A program made the position numbers and the translations under genes. A stretch of 39,892 bases of DNA from Chloroflexota bacterium (GTDB lineage Bacteria > Chloroflexota > Dehalococcoidia > Lucifugimonadales > Lucifugimonadaceae), in the NCBI GenBank assembly GCA_018649665.1, contig JABIHL010000131.1, positions 1 to 39,892 on the forward strand, read 5' to 3'. Positions 16,210 through 24,540 of the stretch are shown here, piece by piece (within the stretch, counting starts at the first letter, position 1; the number at the start of each line of letters is the position of its first letter). The notes below the pieces were generated by a model. That model was not told the DNA's origin and searched no databases. It saw only the letters and a program-made list of their open reading frames with translations.

Positions 16210-17091
16210 TCAGGTAGGTTTTACTTCCTCGAAGTGAGTCTTGCTCAGTTCTTCCTGAATCTCAAAGATCGATCCTTTATCGGCAGGTTTTGGCTCAGCG
16301 ACACGAACAGGAGCACCGTTGAATCGAGGTACGTTCGGACCCACTCCCCGAAGCATGTCCGACTGCCACTTCTCCCAGTCGCCGTAGCCACCAATTGGGA
16401 ATGCGTCGGCTGCGGAGTAACCCATCAGCAGCAAACGACGTGCGTTCGCCGACATGTTTGGTTCCGAACCATGTAGCGCTCGTACATGGTGAAGTGAAAT
16501 GTCGCCTTCGTTCATTAAAATTTGTCCGGCAGATTCCATATCGACGTCCGACATTTGAACGGCTCCGACGAATACACCATCTTCGTGGTGATCGTAGGCA
16601 GGTCCTTTGTGTGAGCCAGGTATGACCATCAGGCAGCCGTTTTCGACCGTCATCGCATCGATAGCAACTCCAACTTCGAGAATGTCGTCGTTTGTTGCAG
16701 GGTAGAAGCCCCAGTCGGTGTGCCATTCGACCTGCGCTCCGCCACGCGGCGCCTTGTTGTTCAGCTTGGTGTGGTGATGACGAATATCGGAACCGATTAG
16801 CTGCTCTAGGATGTCGAGAAGCTTCGGATTCCGCATCGCCCGGTTGTAGGCATCGTGGTGCAGGTGAGGATTCTTGATTCGTCGCAGCTTCGGATTGTTA
16901 GCCGAGTGACCTGCTTTGATATCAATGTCGAATATCTCAGTGTGCTGCGAAACCTCGGCCGATTTCTGCACGAACTCCTCAGTCACTTCCTGAAGTTCAC
17001 GAACCTCTGCGGGCGTGTAAACCTCACGAACGGCGATATAGCCCTCACGGTTGTACTGATCGATTTGATCCTGAGTCAGAATCTTCGCCAT
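16210..17091 (-). CDS. Phytanoyl-CoA dioxygenase (PhyH) family protein
   Basis: A 293-residue Fe(II)/2-oxoglutarate-dependent oxygenase. The metal triad is visible as H124-x-D126 (VEWHTDWGF) and a distal His207 (RALHGSEPN), followed by the 2-oxoglutarate-binding Arg at about 218 (SANARRL). The fold is a double-stranded beta helix in the cytosol. The family hydroxylates lipids, natural products and small acids; the substrate here is unknown. The start has GAGGA upstream. It lies about 240 nt after the enolase-superfamily gene on the same strand, with a terminator and a large palindrome between them, so it may be transcribed separately. Confidence 0.9.
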   Translation of the reverse strand: MAKILTQDQIDQYNREGYIAVREVYTPAEVRELQEVTEEFVQKSAEVSQHTEIFDIDIKAGHSANNPKLRRIKNPHLHHDAYNRAMRNPKLLDILEQLIGSDIRHHHTKLNNKAPRGGAQVEWHTDWGFYPATNDDILEVGVAIDAMTVENGCLMVIPGSHKGPAYDHHEDGVFVGAVQMSDVDMESAGQILMNEGDISLHHVRALHGSEPNMSANARRLLLMGYSAADAFPIGGYGDWEKWQSDMLRGVGPNVPRFNGAPVRVAEPKPADKGSIFEIQEELSKTHFEEVKPT

Positions 17092-17243
17092 GTTTTTCCT
17101 CTTCGAAAGCTACAAAAGAACAAGATGGCGAAAGTTTAGGCGCGCAAAGAGGTACGGGCAAGGTCAATCCGATTATGCGCGACCACATCTCACTCTGTCA
17201 TGACGGCGAATCCAACAGGTTGGCAAACAACGTCCAGCTATTC

Positions 17244-17281
17244 GCGAATGATCCGGCACTTTGAAGTGCCGGATCATTCGC
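17244..17281. repeat. Near-perfect 38-bp palindrome
   Basis: Arms of 18 bp (GCGAATGATCCGGCACTT and its complement) flank a 2-nt centre. It lies upstream of the PhyH gene and beyond the enolase terminator. No U-tract follows on either strand, so it is not a standard intrinsic terminator. It may be a mobile palindromic unit, a protein-binding site or an RNA-stabilising hairpin. Confidence 0.75.
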
Positions 17282-17311
17282 ACAAATTAGATCAGTTCGA
17301 GCCTACGGGAG

Positions 17312-17329
17312 AAAAAGTGCCACTGGCAC
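17312..17329 (-). terminator. Intrinsic terminator directly after the enolase gene
   Basis: On the minus strand GTGCC-AGT-GGCAC (17329-17317) is followed by TTTTTC. The hairpin begins two bases past the TAG stop at 17333-17331. The same GTGCCAGTGGCACTTT sequence is found at the ftsZ stop. Confidence 0.65.
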
Positions 17330-17330
17330 C

Positions 17331-18506
17331 CTAGTCGTCCTGCCCACGCTTAGCCCAGTTGGCGTTCTCGAACATGTTCAGGCCGGGGTCGGCAATAACT
17401 CCGGCTGATGTGTAGTTCGGTGGGTTCGCCTTGATGAAGTCCTCATCAAGCTCGATGCCCCAACCCGGCTTATCTGGCACAGGGAAGTAGCCATCGACCA
17501 CTTCTGGATAGCCAGTTCCAGCCTTCTTCACATGCGGATCAGCAAAGTCGTTGAAGTGCTCCAAAATCTTGGCGTTCCGAAGCGTGAGACACAGGTGCAA
17601 CGCAGCCATCGTCGAAACGATTCCGCCAACGTTGTGCGGTGCAACCATGATCGAGTAAGTCTCGGCGGTCGAGGCGATCTTCTTCGTCTCGAAAATTCCA
17701 CCCGACTGCGTAATATCGGTCTGCAGAACATCGACGTTCTGCGATCCCCAAATTTCCCTAAATTCAGGTGCACCGTAAAGGCGTTCACCAGTAGCGATAG
17801 GCAATGACGTGTGCTGCCGCACCGACTGTAGTGCTGGAGTATCACCAGGTCGCACCGGTTCTTCGATCCAACCGATGTTGTACTTTTCGATGTGGCGAGC
17901 GATTTCACGAGCCTGAACCGGCGCGAATCGACCGTGCATTTCGATCATGATCTGTGCACGCGTGCCGGCTACATTTGCCACAGCTTCGATCAAATCAAGC
18001 GAGCGGAAGAATTCCGAACGTTCAAGTTCCATATCACCGTTGCCGAACGGATCGAATTTCATCCCGCGGTACCCGCGATCAACCACTTTACGAGCAGCTT
18101 CAGCGAATGCTTCAGGCGTACGTTCTACTGTGTACCAGCCGTTTGCGTAGGCAGGAATTTTCTCTTTGACTTGACCGCCAAGCAGCTTGAATACTGGCTG
18201 ACCAGTCTTCTTGCCGATGATGTCCCAGAACGCCAACTCGACGAGAGCCAAGCCCGTGTAAACAACCTCGCCCGGCTTACCGAAGTCCAACAGAGTCATT
18301 CGACGGTAAAGCGCTTCGATATCGAACGGGTCGTGACCGATGAAGTGACGCTGAGCGTCTTTTAGGTACTCGATGACCGTATGGGTTTTACCCAGAACAC
18401 GAGCTTCACCAACACCGATCATTCCTTCGTCGGTTTCGATGATGCAGTAGGTAAGGTTTCGCCAGGGAGTACCCAGCACCAGTGTTCGGAATCCAGTGGT
18501 CTTCAT
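17331..18506 (-). CDS. Mandelate racemase / muconate lactonizing enzyme family protein
   Basis: A 391-residue enolase-superfamily enzyme. After the N-terminal capping domain, the barrel shows Lys150 (RGMKFDPFG), metal-ligand candidates Glu189 (IMIEMHGRF), Glu215 (WIEEP) and Glu241 (TGERL), and the base His291 (VAPHNVGG). The EMHGRF segment, with a His two residues after the first ligand, resembles sugar-acid dehydratases such as galactonate, mannonate and arabinonate dehydratases. These remove water from an acid sugar via an enolate. The exact substrate cannot be read. Enolase paralogues are known to be strongly expanded in SAR202 Chloroflexota, which fits the overall gene mix. Confidence 0.92.
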   Translation of the reverse strand: MKTTGFRTLVLGTPWRNLTYCIIETDEGMIGVGEARVLGKTHTVIEYLKDAQRHFIGHDPFDIEALYRRMTLLDFGKPGEVVYTGLALVELAFWDIIGKKTGQPVFKLLGGQVKEKIPAYANGWYTVERTPEAFAEAARKVVDRGYRGMKFDPFGNGDMELERSEFFRSLDLIEAVANVAGTRAQIMIEMHGRFAPVQAREIARHIEKYNIGWIEEPVRPGDTPALQSVRQHTSLPIATGERLYGAPEFREIWGSQNVDVLQTDITQSGGIFETKKIASTAETYSIMVAPHNVGGIVSTMAALHLCLTLRNAKILEHFNDFADPHVKKAGTGYPEVVDGYFPVPDKPGWGIELDEDFIKANPPNYTSAGVIADPGLNMFENANWAKRGQDD

Positions 18507-18624
18507 GCTTCTCTCGTTCGTATTTTTCCAGTGTTGGGGAGCGAGCGACGATACGCTTGCGAATTTCGATCAGCTCATTCTAAGGGCAATCGACACCGCT
18601 AGATAATTACAATTCGCCAGATCG

Positions 18625-19227
18625 CTACGCTGGCGGCGTAAAACCGGAAGACTCGCCGCCGGAGCCATCAAACAAAAACGATGCCGATTCCCAAGGTTGC
18701 TCGCGGATGAAGTACTGATCTTCGCCGGGCATCCATTCTTCGACCCATTTCGCACGTATTGCTTCACCGTCACGTGCAACACCCCGTTCGAGTCGAAGCT
18801 CACGTGGGCAATCGACCCATATCGATATCTTCCAGAAGTCTCTCAAATCGTTGCGCAAGGCGGTTACACCTTCAATTATTGCCACTCCGGTGGGTGGGAT
18901 TTCGAACCACTCGCCTAAGGTGTCTGTCGGCCAGTCGTAACGCTGGTGCTTCGACGTAATGCCAGCGAGCAGCGGTTTCAGAGCGCGCTCGGCGAACGTG
19001 CTCAACTGCCAGTTCGAATCGTCGGTCCAGTCGGCAAAATCATCGAGGTGAATCAAAGAAGCGTCACCGAGCGCAGCCGCAAGATTCTTCGCTAGCGTCG
19101 ATTTACCCGAACCACCGCCACCGTCAATTCCAATCAAAACTGGCGAATCAGCACTGCTCGAAATCTCTCGACGCACTACACTGAGAATCATTTCGAACGA
19201 AGAATATGTTTGAGCGTTCGTCGACAT
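18625..19227 (-). CDS. P-loop kinase, uridine-kinase-like
   Basis: About 200 residues with Walker A GIDGGGGSGKSTLAKNL near residue 30 and the uridine-kinase-like strand SLIHLDDFADW shortly after. VAIIEGVTAL and the basic RLERGVARDGEAIR lid region also fit the uridine/phosphoribulokinase P-loop group. It may phosphorylate a nucleoside or another small molecule; substrate specificity is unassigned. I place the start at ATG 19227. An in-frame ATG at 19281 would add 18 residues of unconserved sequence; neither has a good RBS. It is divergent from the esterase pair. Confidence 0.78.
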   Translation of the reverse strand: MSTNAQTYSSFEMILSVVRREISSSADSPVLIGIDGGGGSGKSTLAKNLAAALGDASLIHLDDFADWTDDSNWQLSTFAERALKPLLAGITSKHQRYDWPTDTLGEWFEIPPTGVAIIEGVTALRNDLRDFWKISIWVDCPRELRLERGVARDGEAIRAKWVEEWMPGEDQYFIREQPWESASFLFDGSGGESSGFTPPA

Positions 19228-19341
19228 GCCGGTAACTCTATGTGCCAATGAACGACCTCGCCAATCATTCCCGGCACTCATTCGTATCAGGACTCTGGTA
19301 AATTTCTGCCATCAAAAACGAATCGATCACCGGAGAACACC

Positions 19342-20277
19342 ATGCCTCTTCACCCACAAGTACAAGCACTGATGGATCGCCGCGCCGCTCTTGGCTTCCC
19401 CGACAACCGTGATATCACGCCGACGGAAGCCCGGGCGAATGCCACAGCAGGACGCATTGCAATCCCATCGGTTCAGGAACCCGTTGGTGAAATTACCGAG
19501 CGAACAATTCCGGGTCCTGCTGGCGAAATTCCGATTCGTATTTATCGACCAACCACCGAAGGTCCGCACCCGCTAATCATGCTTTTCCACGGCGGTGGAT
19601 GGGTGATCGGCGATCTCGACAGCGAAGATTCGACTTCACGAGGTCTGGTAAATCGAGTCAATGCCGTACTGATTTCGGTCGACTACAGGATGGCGCCTGA
19701 AGACCGATTCCCTGCTGCTCCCGAGGATTGCTACGCAGCGACCGTTTGGGCAGTCGAGCATGCCGAGGAACTTGGCGTTGACGCTTCGAATCTTGCGGTT
19801 GCCGGTACGTCTGCCGGTGGAAATCTTTCGGCAGCGGTCGCTCTCATGGCTCGCGACAGGGGCGGACCAACGATCAAGCATCAAGTGCTGTACTGCCCAG
19901 TGATCGACCGCAGCTTTGAACGTCCTTCGTGTGTCGCGAATGCAGAAGGTTACGGACTAACTACAGAGGGAATGAGTTGGTTCTGGGATCAATACATTGG
20001 TTCCGACGGAGACGGTCATCACCCCTACGCTTCAGTGATCCGCGCTGAAGATCTTTCCGGTCTTGCCGATGCGACAGTGATTGCCGCTGAATACGACCCG
20101 CTGCTCGACGAAGCCGCCGACTATGCAGCTGCCCTAAAAGCTGCTGGCAACGACGTGACTTACACCGAATACGCTGGCATGACACACGGCTTCAACGGAT
20201 CGTTCGGGCTGATCGACGATGCGGTAAAAGCCTGCGACGAAGCTTCGGCTGGCATCCTGCGATCGTTCGCTAAATAA
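19342..20277 (+). CDS. HSL-family alpha/beta hydrolase (esterase), first of a tandem pair
   Basis: A 311-residue esterase of the hormone-sensitive-lipase group (alpha/beta hydrolase fold-3). The oxyanion HGGGW is at 83-87, GTSAGG places the catalytic Ser at 157, with Asp252 (EYDPLLDEA) and His282 (GMTHGF). There is no signal peptide, so it hydrolyses short-chain or aromatic esters inside the cell. GGAG lies about 8 nt before the ATG. A close paralogue follows 33 nt downstream. Confidence 0.93.
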   Translation: MPLHPQVQALMDRRAALGFPDNRDITPTEARANATAGRIAIPSVQEPVGEITERTIPGPAGEIPIRIYRPTTEGPHPLIMLFHGGGWVIGDLDSEDSTSRGLVNRVNAVLISVDYRMAPEDRFPAAPEDCYAATVWAVEHAEELGVDASNLAVAGTSAGGNLSAAVALMARDRGGPTIKHQVLYCPVIDRSFERPSCVANAEGYGLTTEGMSWFWDQYIGSDGDGHHPYASVIRAEDLSGLADATVIAAEYDPLLDEAADYAAALKAAGNDVTYTEYAGMTHGFNGSFGLIDDAVKACDEASAGILRSFAK

Positions 20278-20310
20278 TCACAACCTTGCAGACTGAACCT
20301 GGAATCGATC

Positions 20311-21252
20311 TTGCCACTGCACACACAAGTAATAGAGTTTCGGGATAAGCGCCTGGCACTAAACCTCGCCCCCAATAGCGAAGTTTCACCCGATCAGGCA
20401 CGAGAAAATTCACGCATCTGGCGAGCGGTGATTCCTGCCGATCTCGAACCGGTGTCAGATATTACCGACCGAACTATTCCTGGACCGGCTGGTGATTTAC
20501 CGATTCGCATCTATCGTCCTGATTCAACCGGACCGCATCCCCTATTGATGTTGTTCCACGGCGGCGGGTGGCTCATCGGCGATCTTGACCATGAAGATCC
20601 CTCGGCTCGGCGCATGTGCAATCAGCTAAACGCTGTTGTCGTATCTGTTGACTATCGATTGGCTCCAGAAACTCGTTTCCCCGGAGCGCCTGATGATTGC
20701 TACGCAGCTTTGGTTTGGTCTTTTGAGAATTCAGAGGACTTAGGAATCGACGCAGCCAACATCGCAGTAACAGGAACTTCTGCTGGCGGAAACTTAGCGG
20801 CGGTTGTGGCACAGATGGCGCGCTATACGCGTGGGCCTAAGATCAAACACCAAGTGCTGTTCTGTCCTGTGATCGACTACGACTTCGAGCGCAGTTCGTA
20901 CACCACTCACGGCGATTCGTTCGCACTGACTCAGGACAGCATGCGGTTTTTCTGGAAGCAGTATCTCGGGCCGGATGGCGAGTCGAACGGGCACACACCA
21001 TACGCTTCGCCAATCAGGGCCGAGTCGCTTGCCGGTTTACCGGATGCGACGATCATCACAGCACAGTACGATCCGCTGGTCGATGAGGCTGTCGACTACG
21101 CAAAGGCATTGCGCGCCGCAGGTGTAGATACTTCCTACACGCAGTATCCCGGTATGGCTCACGCATTCAACGAGTTAATAGGGATTTTTGATTCGGCACG
21201 GGTGGCGGTCGATGAAGCGTGCGAGCGCATCCTCAAATCATTCGATAAGTAG
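20311..21252 (+). CDS. HSL-family alpha/beta hydrolase (esterase), second of a tandem pair
   Basis: A 313-residue paralogue of the preceding esterase with all motifs kept: HGGGW, GTSAGGNLAA, QYDPLVDEA and GMAHAF. It starts at TTG 20311, chosen because the encoded PLHTQVIEFRDKRLAL aligns with PLHPQVQALMDRRAAL at the ATG start of its neighbour. No strong RBS is visible, so it may be translated by coupling. The pair is a tandem duplication. Differences after the HGGGW loop may reflect different substrates. Confidence 0.91.
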   Translation: MPLHTQVIEFRDKRLALNLAPNSEVSPDQARENSRIWRAVIPADLEPVSDITDRTIPGPAGDLPIRIYRPDSTGPHPLLMLFHGGGWLIGDLDHEDPSARRMCNQLNAVVVSVDYRLAPETRFPGAPDDCYAALVWSFENSEDLGIDAANIAVTGTSAGGNLAAVVAQMARYTRGPKIKHQVLFCPVIDYDFERSSYTTHGDSFALTQDSMRFFWKQYLGPDGESNGHTPYASPIRAESLAGLPDATIITAQYDPLVDEAVDYAKALRAAGVDTSYTQYPGMAHAFNELIGIFDSARVAVDEACERILKSFDK

Positions 21253-21272
21253 TACCGCCGAAGCCAGTTAAT

Positions 21273-21319
21273 AACTGCGAGCAGCCATTTTGTTTGAAGA
21301 TCGACTGCCCGCAGTTTTT
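21273..21319 (+). terminator. Terminator of the esterase operon
   Basis: ACTGCG-A-GCAG pairs with CTGC-C-CGCAGT (one internal mismatch) around a loop of about 20 nt, followed by TTTTTAT. It is correctly placed about 20 nt after the second esterase stop. Confidence 0.65.
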
Positions 21320-21355
21320 ATATTTACTACCCGGTTTTACCTGAACGATTCAGGG

Positions 21356-21943
21356 TTAGTTGGACGAATCACCGACAACAGCATTAATCAATTCGTAGCA
21401 CGTGTTGATCGATTGATCGGGCTCGTCGCCCTGGCACAGCAGAATCATGTTCCCGTAAACCACAAAATCGGCGTAGTTCGGTCCGCGTTGACCGCTCCAA
21501 GCAGCGAGGTCGGAAGATCCACCACTTCGCATTCGCTGGCGATCTTTATATCCCTCAGGCCACGGGGTTGTGTCTTCCTCAATATCGGCATCATCACCGG
21601 AAACGGCTTCAGCCAGTGCAGTTCCCAACTCGACTGCATCGACGTGACTGGCGTAGAAACGAGCCTCAACATCGAGTGGGCCTGCTTCAGTACGAATAAA
21701 TCCGTACCAAGCGTCGATTCCGCCGGGAAGTTCTTCCACGTGGTACTGCTTAGATGCTTTCATTCCGGCGGCTGTGAGATCAGACACTGTAAACACCCGT
21801 GAATCGTCGACAACTCGTTCAAGTGGGGTAGCTGGTTCGCTGCTGCCGCAAGCAATAATCATCAACAACAATGCCGCTGCTAGTCCGAGAACGACCAATG
21901 AGCGAGATGACAAACGATATCTCAAGGCTTTGTTAGTTCCCAT
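21356..21943 (-). CDS. Hypothetical lipoprotein
   Basis: A 195-residue protein with a lipoprotein signal: basic N-region, hydrophobic stretch at about 16-30, and lipobox IIAC with Cys32 as the lipidation site. The mature part is hydrophilic and acidic and has no recognised domain. WYGFIRTEAGPLDVEARFY and NYADFVVYGNMILLC are the most structured-looking segments. It should be anchored to the outer face of the cytoplasmic membrane. It follows the DUF4870 membrane protein gene by 52 nt on the same strand and may share its transcript. Function is unknown. Confidence 0.8.
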   Translation of the reverse strand: MGTNKALRYRLSSRSLVVLGLAAALLLMIIACGSSEPATPLERVVDDSRVFTVSDLTAAGMKASKQYHVEELPGGIDAWYGFIRTEAGPLDVEARFYASHVDAVELGTALAEAVSGDDADIEEDTTPWPEGYKDRQRMRSGGSSDLAAWSGQRGPNYADFVVYGNMILLCQGDEPDQSINTCYELINAVVGDSSN

Positions 21944-21995
21944 ATACGGTTCGGCACGCCAGCAAGCGTCTATCGCGAGCCCGACGGTTCGAGTG

Positions 21996-22406
21996 CTACT
22001 TCTTATCCATGTTTTTCAGCTGGGTTTCTGCAAATTCGCCGGCGTACGGAAGCTTGTAGCGATTGCCCTGAAACGCCTGATACATCATGAAGAGCCAGAT
22101 AATAACCGTGGAAATCTGCAAGATCACAGTGACTAACCCACCAATGACCGGAAGAAATCCTACGATCAATGAAGCGATTGTTAATGGGACGAATACAACG
22201 ATCGACTGCATTGCGTGAAATCGAACAAAATCATTGTCTTTTTCCGTCATCAGGAAAATGATTCCGGTCAGCCACATGAGAATGTAGGCAAGTAACCCAG
22301 CGACATTCTCGGTGGTCCCAAGAGTGGTCGTGGCTTCGCCCACTGCCCCATTATCGGCATCGGTCGCATCTTGATTATCTTCAGATGGTGTTGGGTTCTC
22401 TGCCAT
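21996..22406 (-). CDS. DUF4870 membrane protein
   Basis: A 136-residue integral membrane protein. After an acidic, Asp/Thr-rich cytoplasmic N-terminus (1-30), three to four hydrophobic segments follow: LLAYILMWLTGIIFLM, SIVVFVPLTIASLIVGFLPV, and LVTVILQISTVIIWLFMMY. The signature DFVRFHAMQS between the first two is typical of DUF4870 (Tic20-like) proteins. Function in bacteria is not established. The ATG has GAGGG about 8 nt upstream. It probably heads a two-gene unit with the lipoprotein. Confidence 0.86.
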   Translation of the reverse strand: MAENPTPSEDNQDATDADNGAVGEATTTLGTTENVAGLLAYILMWLTGIIFLMTEKDNDFVRFHAMQSIVVFVPLTIASLIVGFLPVIGGLVTVILQISTVIIWLFMMYQAFQGNRYKLPYAGEFAETQLKNMDKK

Positions 22407-22510
22407 GCTTTATCCCTCACTTCGTAAATGTCGGTCATTTCCAGATCGATTTCGATGTACCTAAATACGATCACTGCCACTTTATATACATCGCCAGTAA
22501 TAACGTCAAC

Positions 22511-22544
22511 GAAAAAGGGCGATCATGCAAAATGCAGATCGCCC
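22511..22544 (-). terminator. Intrinsic terminator of the TPP enzyme gene
   Basis: On the minus strand GGGCGATC pairs with GATCGCCC, with an inner TGCA/TGCA extension and a short loop, followed directly by TTTTTC. It lies about 30 nt past the TPP-enzyme stop codon. Confidence 0.8.
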
Positions 22545-22573
22545 CGTTCTCACGTACTAATTAGAAGTCGGAA

Positions 22574-24220
22574 CTAGTCCTTGTATTCCGAGAACTCAAG
22601 CCACTGCTGGGTTTTTACGTCGAGCAGCACGCTCTTGCCTTCATCGTCGTTGATCTGGCGAGCCTTCGTTAGCGCACCACCGATTTCAGAAGGATCGGTA
22701 ATCTTGATACCGACTCCGCCAAGGTCTTCAGCGATTCCAGCGTAGTTTCCGCCCATATTTCCAGCGTTGTACTCGCCCATCGCAGTTGGCAACGCTCGGT
22801 TGTAGCCACCCATGGTTCCGTTGTTCAAAAGAACAGTGGTAATAGGCGCACCGATTCGGTTAGCGGTTTCAAGATCGAGACCCGACATTCCGAACGCAGC
22901 ATCGCCCATGAAGTTGATGCACATCTTTTCAGGGTGAGCGATTTTTGCCCCGATCATCAACGGAATTCCGTAGCCGAGGTGAGTGCTCTTGCCCCAGCCA
23001 ATGTAGCTATGAGGAACAGTCGCTGTGTAGAACGGCATTAACTGATCACGCGGGTGACCAGCATCGTGAGTCACGATAGTGTTTTCGTGGTCAACAGCCT
23101 TGTTGATCTCGTTCACCAATCGGTAAGGGTTGATCGGATCCATGTCCGAATTGAGCAGTGCTGCCCAATCGTTCATCCACTCTTTCTTAACCTCTGCGAC
23201 AGCTTCTTGGCTCGATGAATCGGACTTACGTCCCTCTTCACCGATCTCCGCCTTGATCTCATCTATAAGCATGCAGATCGTCTTGTTAGCATCGCCAATC
23301 AGGCCGATATCGGTGGTGTATTCCTTATCGATATCGTCGTAGTTGGCAGTCGAGTGAATCAGAGTTTTACCAGATGGAATATTGATTCCAAAGTTGGTCT
23401 TAGTGAGGCTCGCACCAATGGCGAACAATACGTCGCTCGACTTCAACCACTCCCAAACACCCTTAGGTGCCGACTTGTTAGCCGCACCCAAAGACAGCGG
23501 GTGACGTTCGTCGAACGCAGATTTACCAGGCATCGTTGTGATAACTGGAATTTGTGTTAGTTCAGCAAGCTCGGTCAACTTGGCAGCCGCACCAGCGTAG
23601 AGCACTCCCTGTCCTGCCCAAATTACAGGTTTCTTAGCAGCCAAAAGCTTCTTTACTGCTGCACGCAAGTCAGATTTATCAGGAGCCGCAACGTATCGCT
23701 GAGGCGAACGGAAGTCATCAAGGCTCGAAACCTCGTTACTCATTACGTCACGCTGCATTTCGAGCATCACAGGACCGGGTCGACCGTTCTTCATGATCGA
23801 AAGTGCCTGTCGCATCTGCCCAGGGATGCGTTCTGCATGGGTAACCGACTGCGCCCACTTGGTGATGAATCGGAAGTTGTCAGGGCCTGAGAAGTTAGGT
23901 GAGGTTGGAGTCACGCCAACGCCGGGTCCGTCGGGAAGGAAAATAATCGGCACGCCCTCGGACGAAGCCTGTGCAATTCCACCGAATGCGTTCTCGATTC
24001 CGGGTCCACCCTGACAAGCGAAAACTCCGAACTTACCTTCCGTAGCCATCATTCGAGAGAAGCCGTCGGCAGCCATTATTCCGCCACGTTCCTGTCGAAA
24101 AACGAACGGCTTGATTCCTTCTTTAGCGATGGCCTCGATCAACGGATTGGCAGGGAAGCATGCCATCCACTCGACACCCTCTTGCTTCAAGATTTTTGCT
24201 ATCGCCTCATAACCGTTCAT
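22574..24220 (-). CDS. Thiamine-pyrophosphate enzyme, acetolactate-synthase-like
   Basis: About 548 residues of the COG0028 TPP enzyme family. The PYR domain contains the cofactor-activating Glu in VFRQERGGIMAADGFSR. A central FAD/nucleotide-type domain follows, and the PP domain carries the metal/TPP-binding stretch GDAAFGMSGLDLETANR to VLLNNGTMGGY. Relatives include acetolactate synthase, benzoylformate decarboxylase and oxalyl-CoA decarboxylase. No regulatory small subunit gene lies nearby, so a catabolic decarboxylase or carboligase is as likely as branched-chain amino-acid synthesis. I chose ATG 24220, preceded by AGGAG; an in-frame start at 24391 would add 57 residues lacking family features. 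Confidence 0.87.
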   Translation of the reverse strand: MNGYEAIAKILKQEGVEWMACFPANPLIEAIAKEGIKPFVFRQERGGIMAADGFSRMMATEGKFGVFACQGGPGIENAFGGIAQASSEGVPIIFLPDGPGVGVTPTSPNFSGPDNFRFITKWAQSVTHAERIPGQMRQALSIMKNGRPGPVMLEMQRDVMSNEVSSLDDFRSPQRYVAAPDKSDLRAAVKKLLAAKKPVIWAGQGVLYAGAAAKLTELAELTQIPVITTMPGKSAFDERHPLSLGAANKSAPKGVWEWLKSSDVLFAIGASLTKTNFGINIPSGKTLIHSTANYDDIDKEYTTDIGLIGDANKTICMLIDEIKAEIGEEGRKSDSSSQEAVAEVKKEWMNDWAALLNSDMDPINPYRLVNEINKAVDHENTIVTHDAGHPRDQLMPFYTATVPHSYIGWGKSTHLGYGIPLMIGAKIAHPEKMCINFMGDAAFGMSGLDLETANRIGAPITTVLLNNGTMGGYNRALPTAMGEYNAGNMGGNYAGIAEDLGGVGIKITDPSEIGGALTKARQINDDEGKSVLLDVKTQQWLEFSEYKD

Positions 24221-24540
24221 ACGTTCGTTCTCCTGAAATGGTGAAAGTTGCGTCGTTTGCGGATCAACCTTTACAGGGGCTTCTTTTAACGGAGCCTCTG
24301 GGAAAGACCCTGAGTGTAGCTCTACCGCATATTTGGCGCAATTTGAATTTTTCGACCATGACAATCCGGGGAAACACGCCGAATCGCGCACAAAATCTTC
24401 TAGGAATCGCCTAAGGGACAGTGGGTAGAGTCAGGGTATCTGCTTCATTAGCGAAGGCAGTGACGAACCGAACTAGCGAAAACTAATCGGTCGTACAAGC
24501 CCTCATAGCCCGCCTTAATCGCCGGGGAGATCGAACGAAA
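24221..24540. promoter_or_regulatory. Divergent promoter region between the TPP enzyme gene and ftsZ
   Basis: This 320-nt gap contains no gene that I can support. On the minus strand TTGCGC (24341-24336) and TACACT (24318-24313), spaced 17 nt, form a plausible but imperfect promoter for the TPP enzyme. The plus strand must carry the ftsZ promoter, but no clear -35/-10 pair stands out. GGGGAGA near 24525 is the ftsZ ribosome binding site. Confidence 0.4.

Noticed and set aside
17892-18365. 157-codon open frame on the plus strand
   Set aside because: It is antisense to the enolase-superfamily gene and has no domain; explained by codon bias of the true gene.
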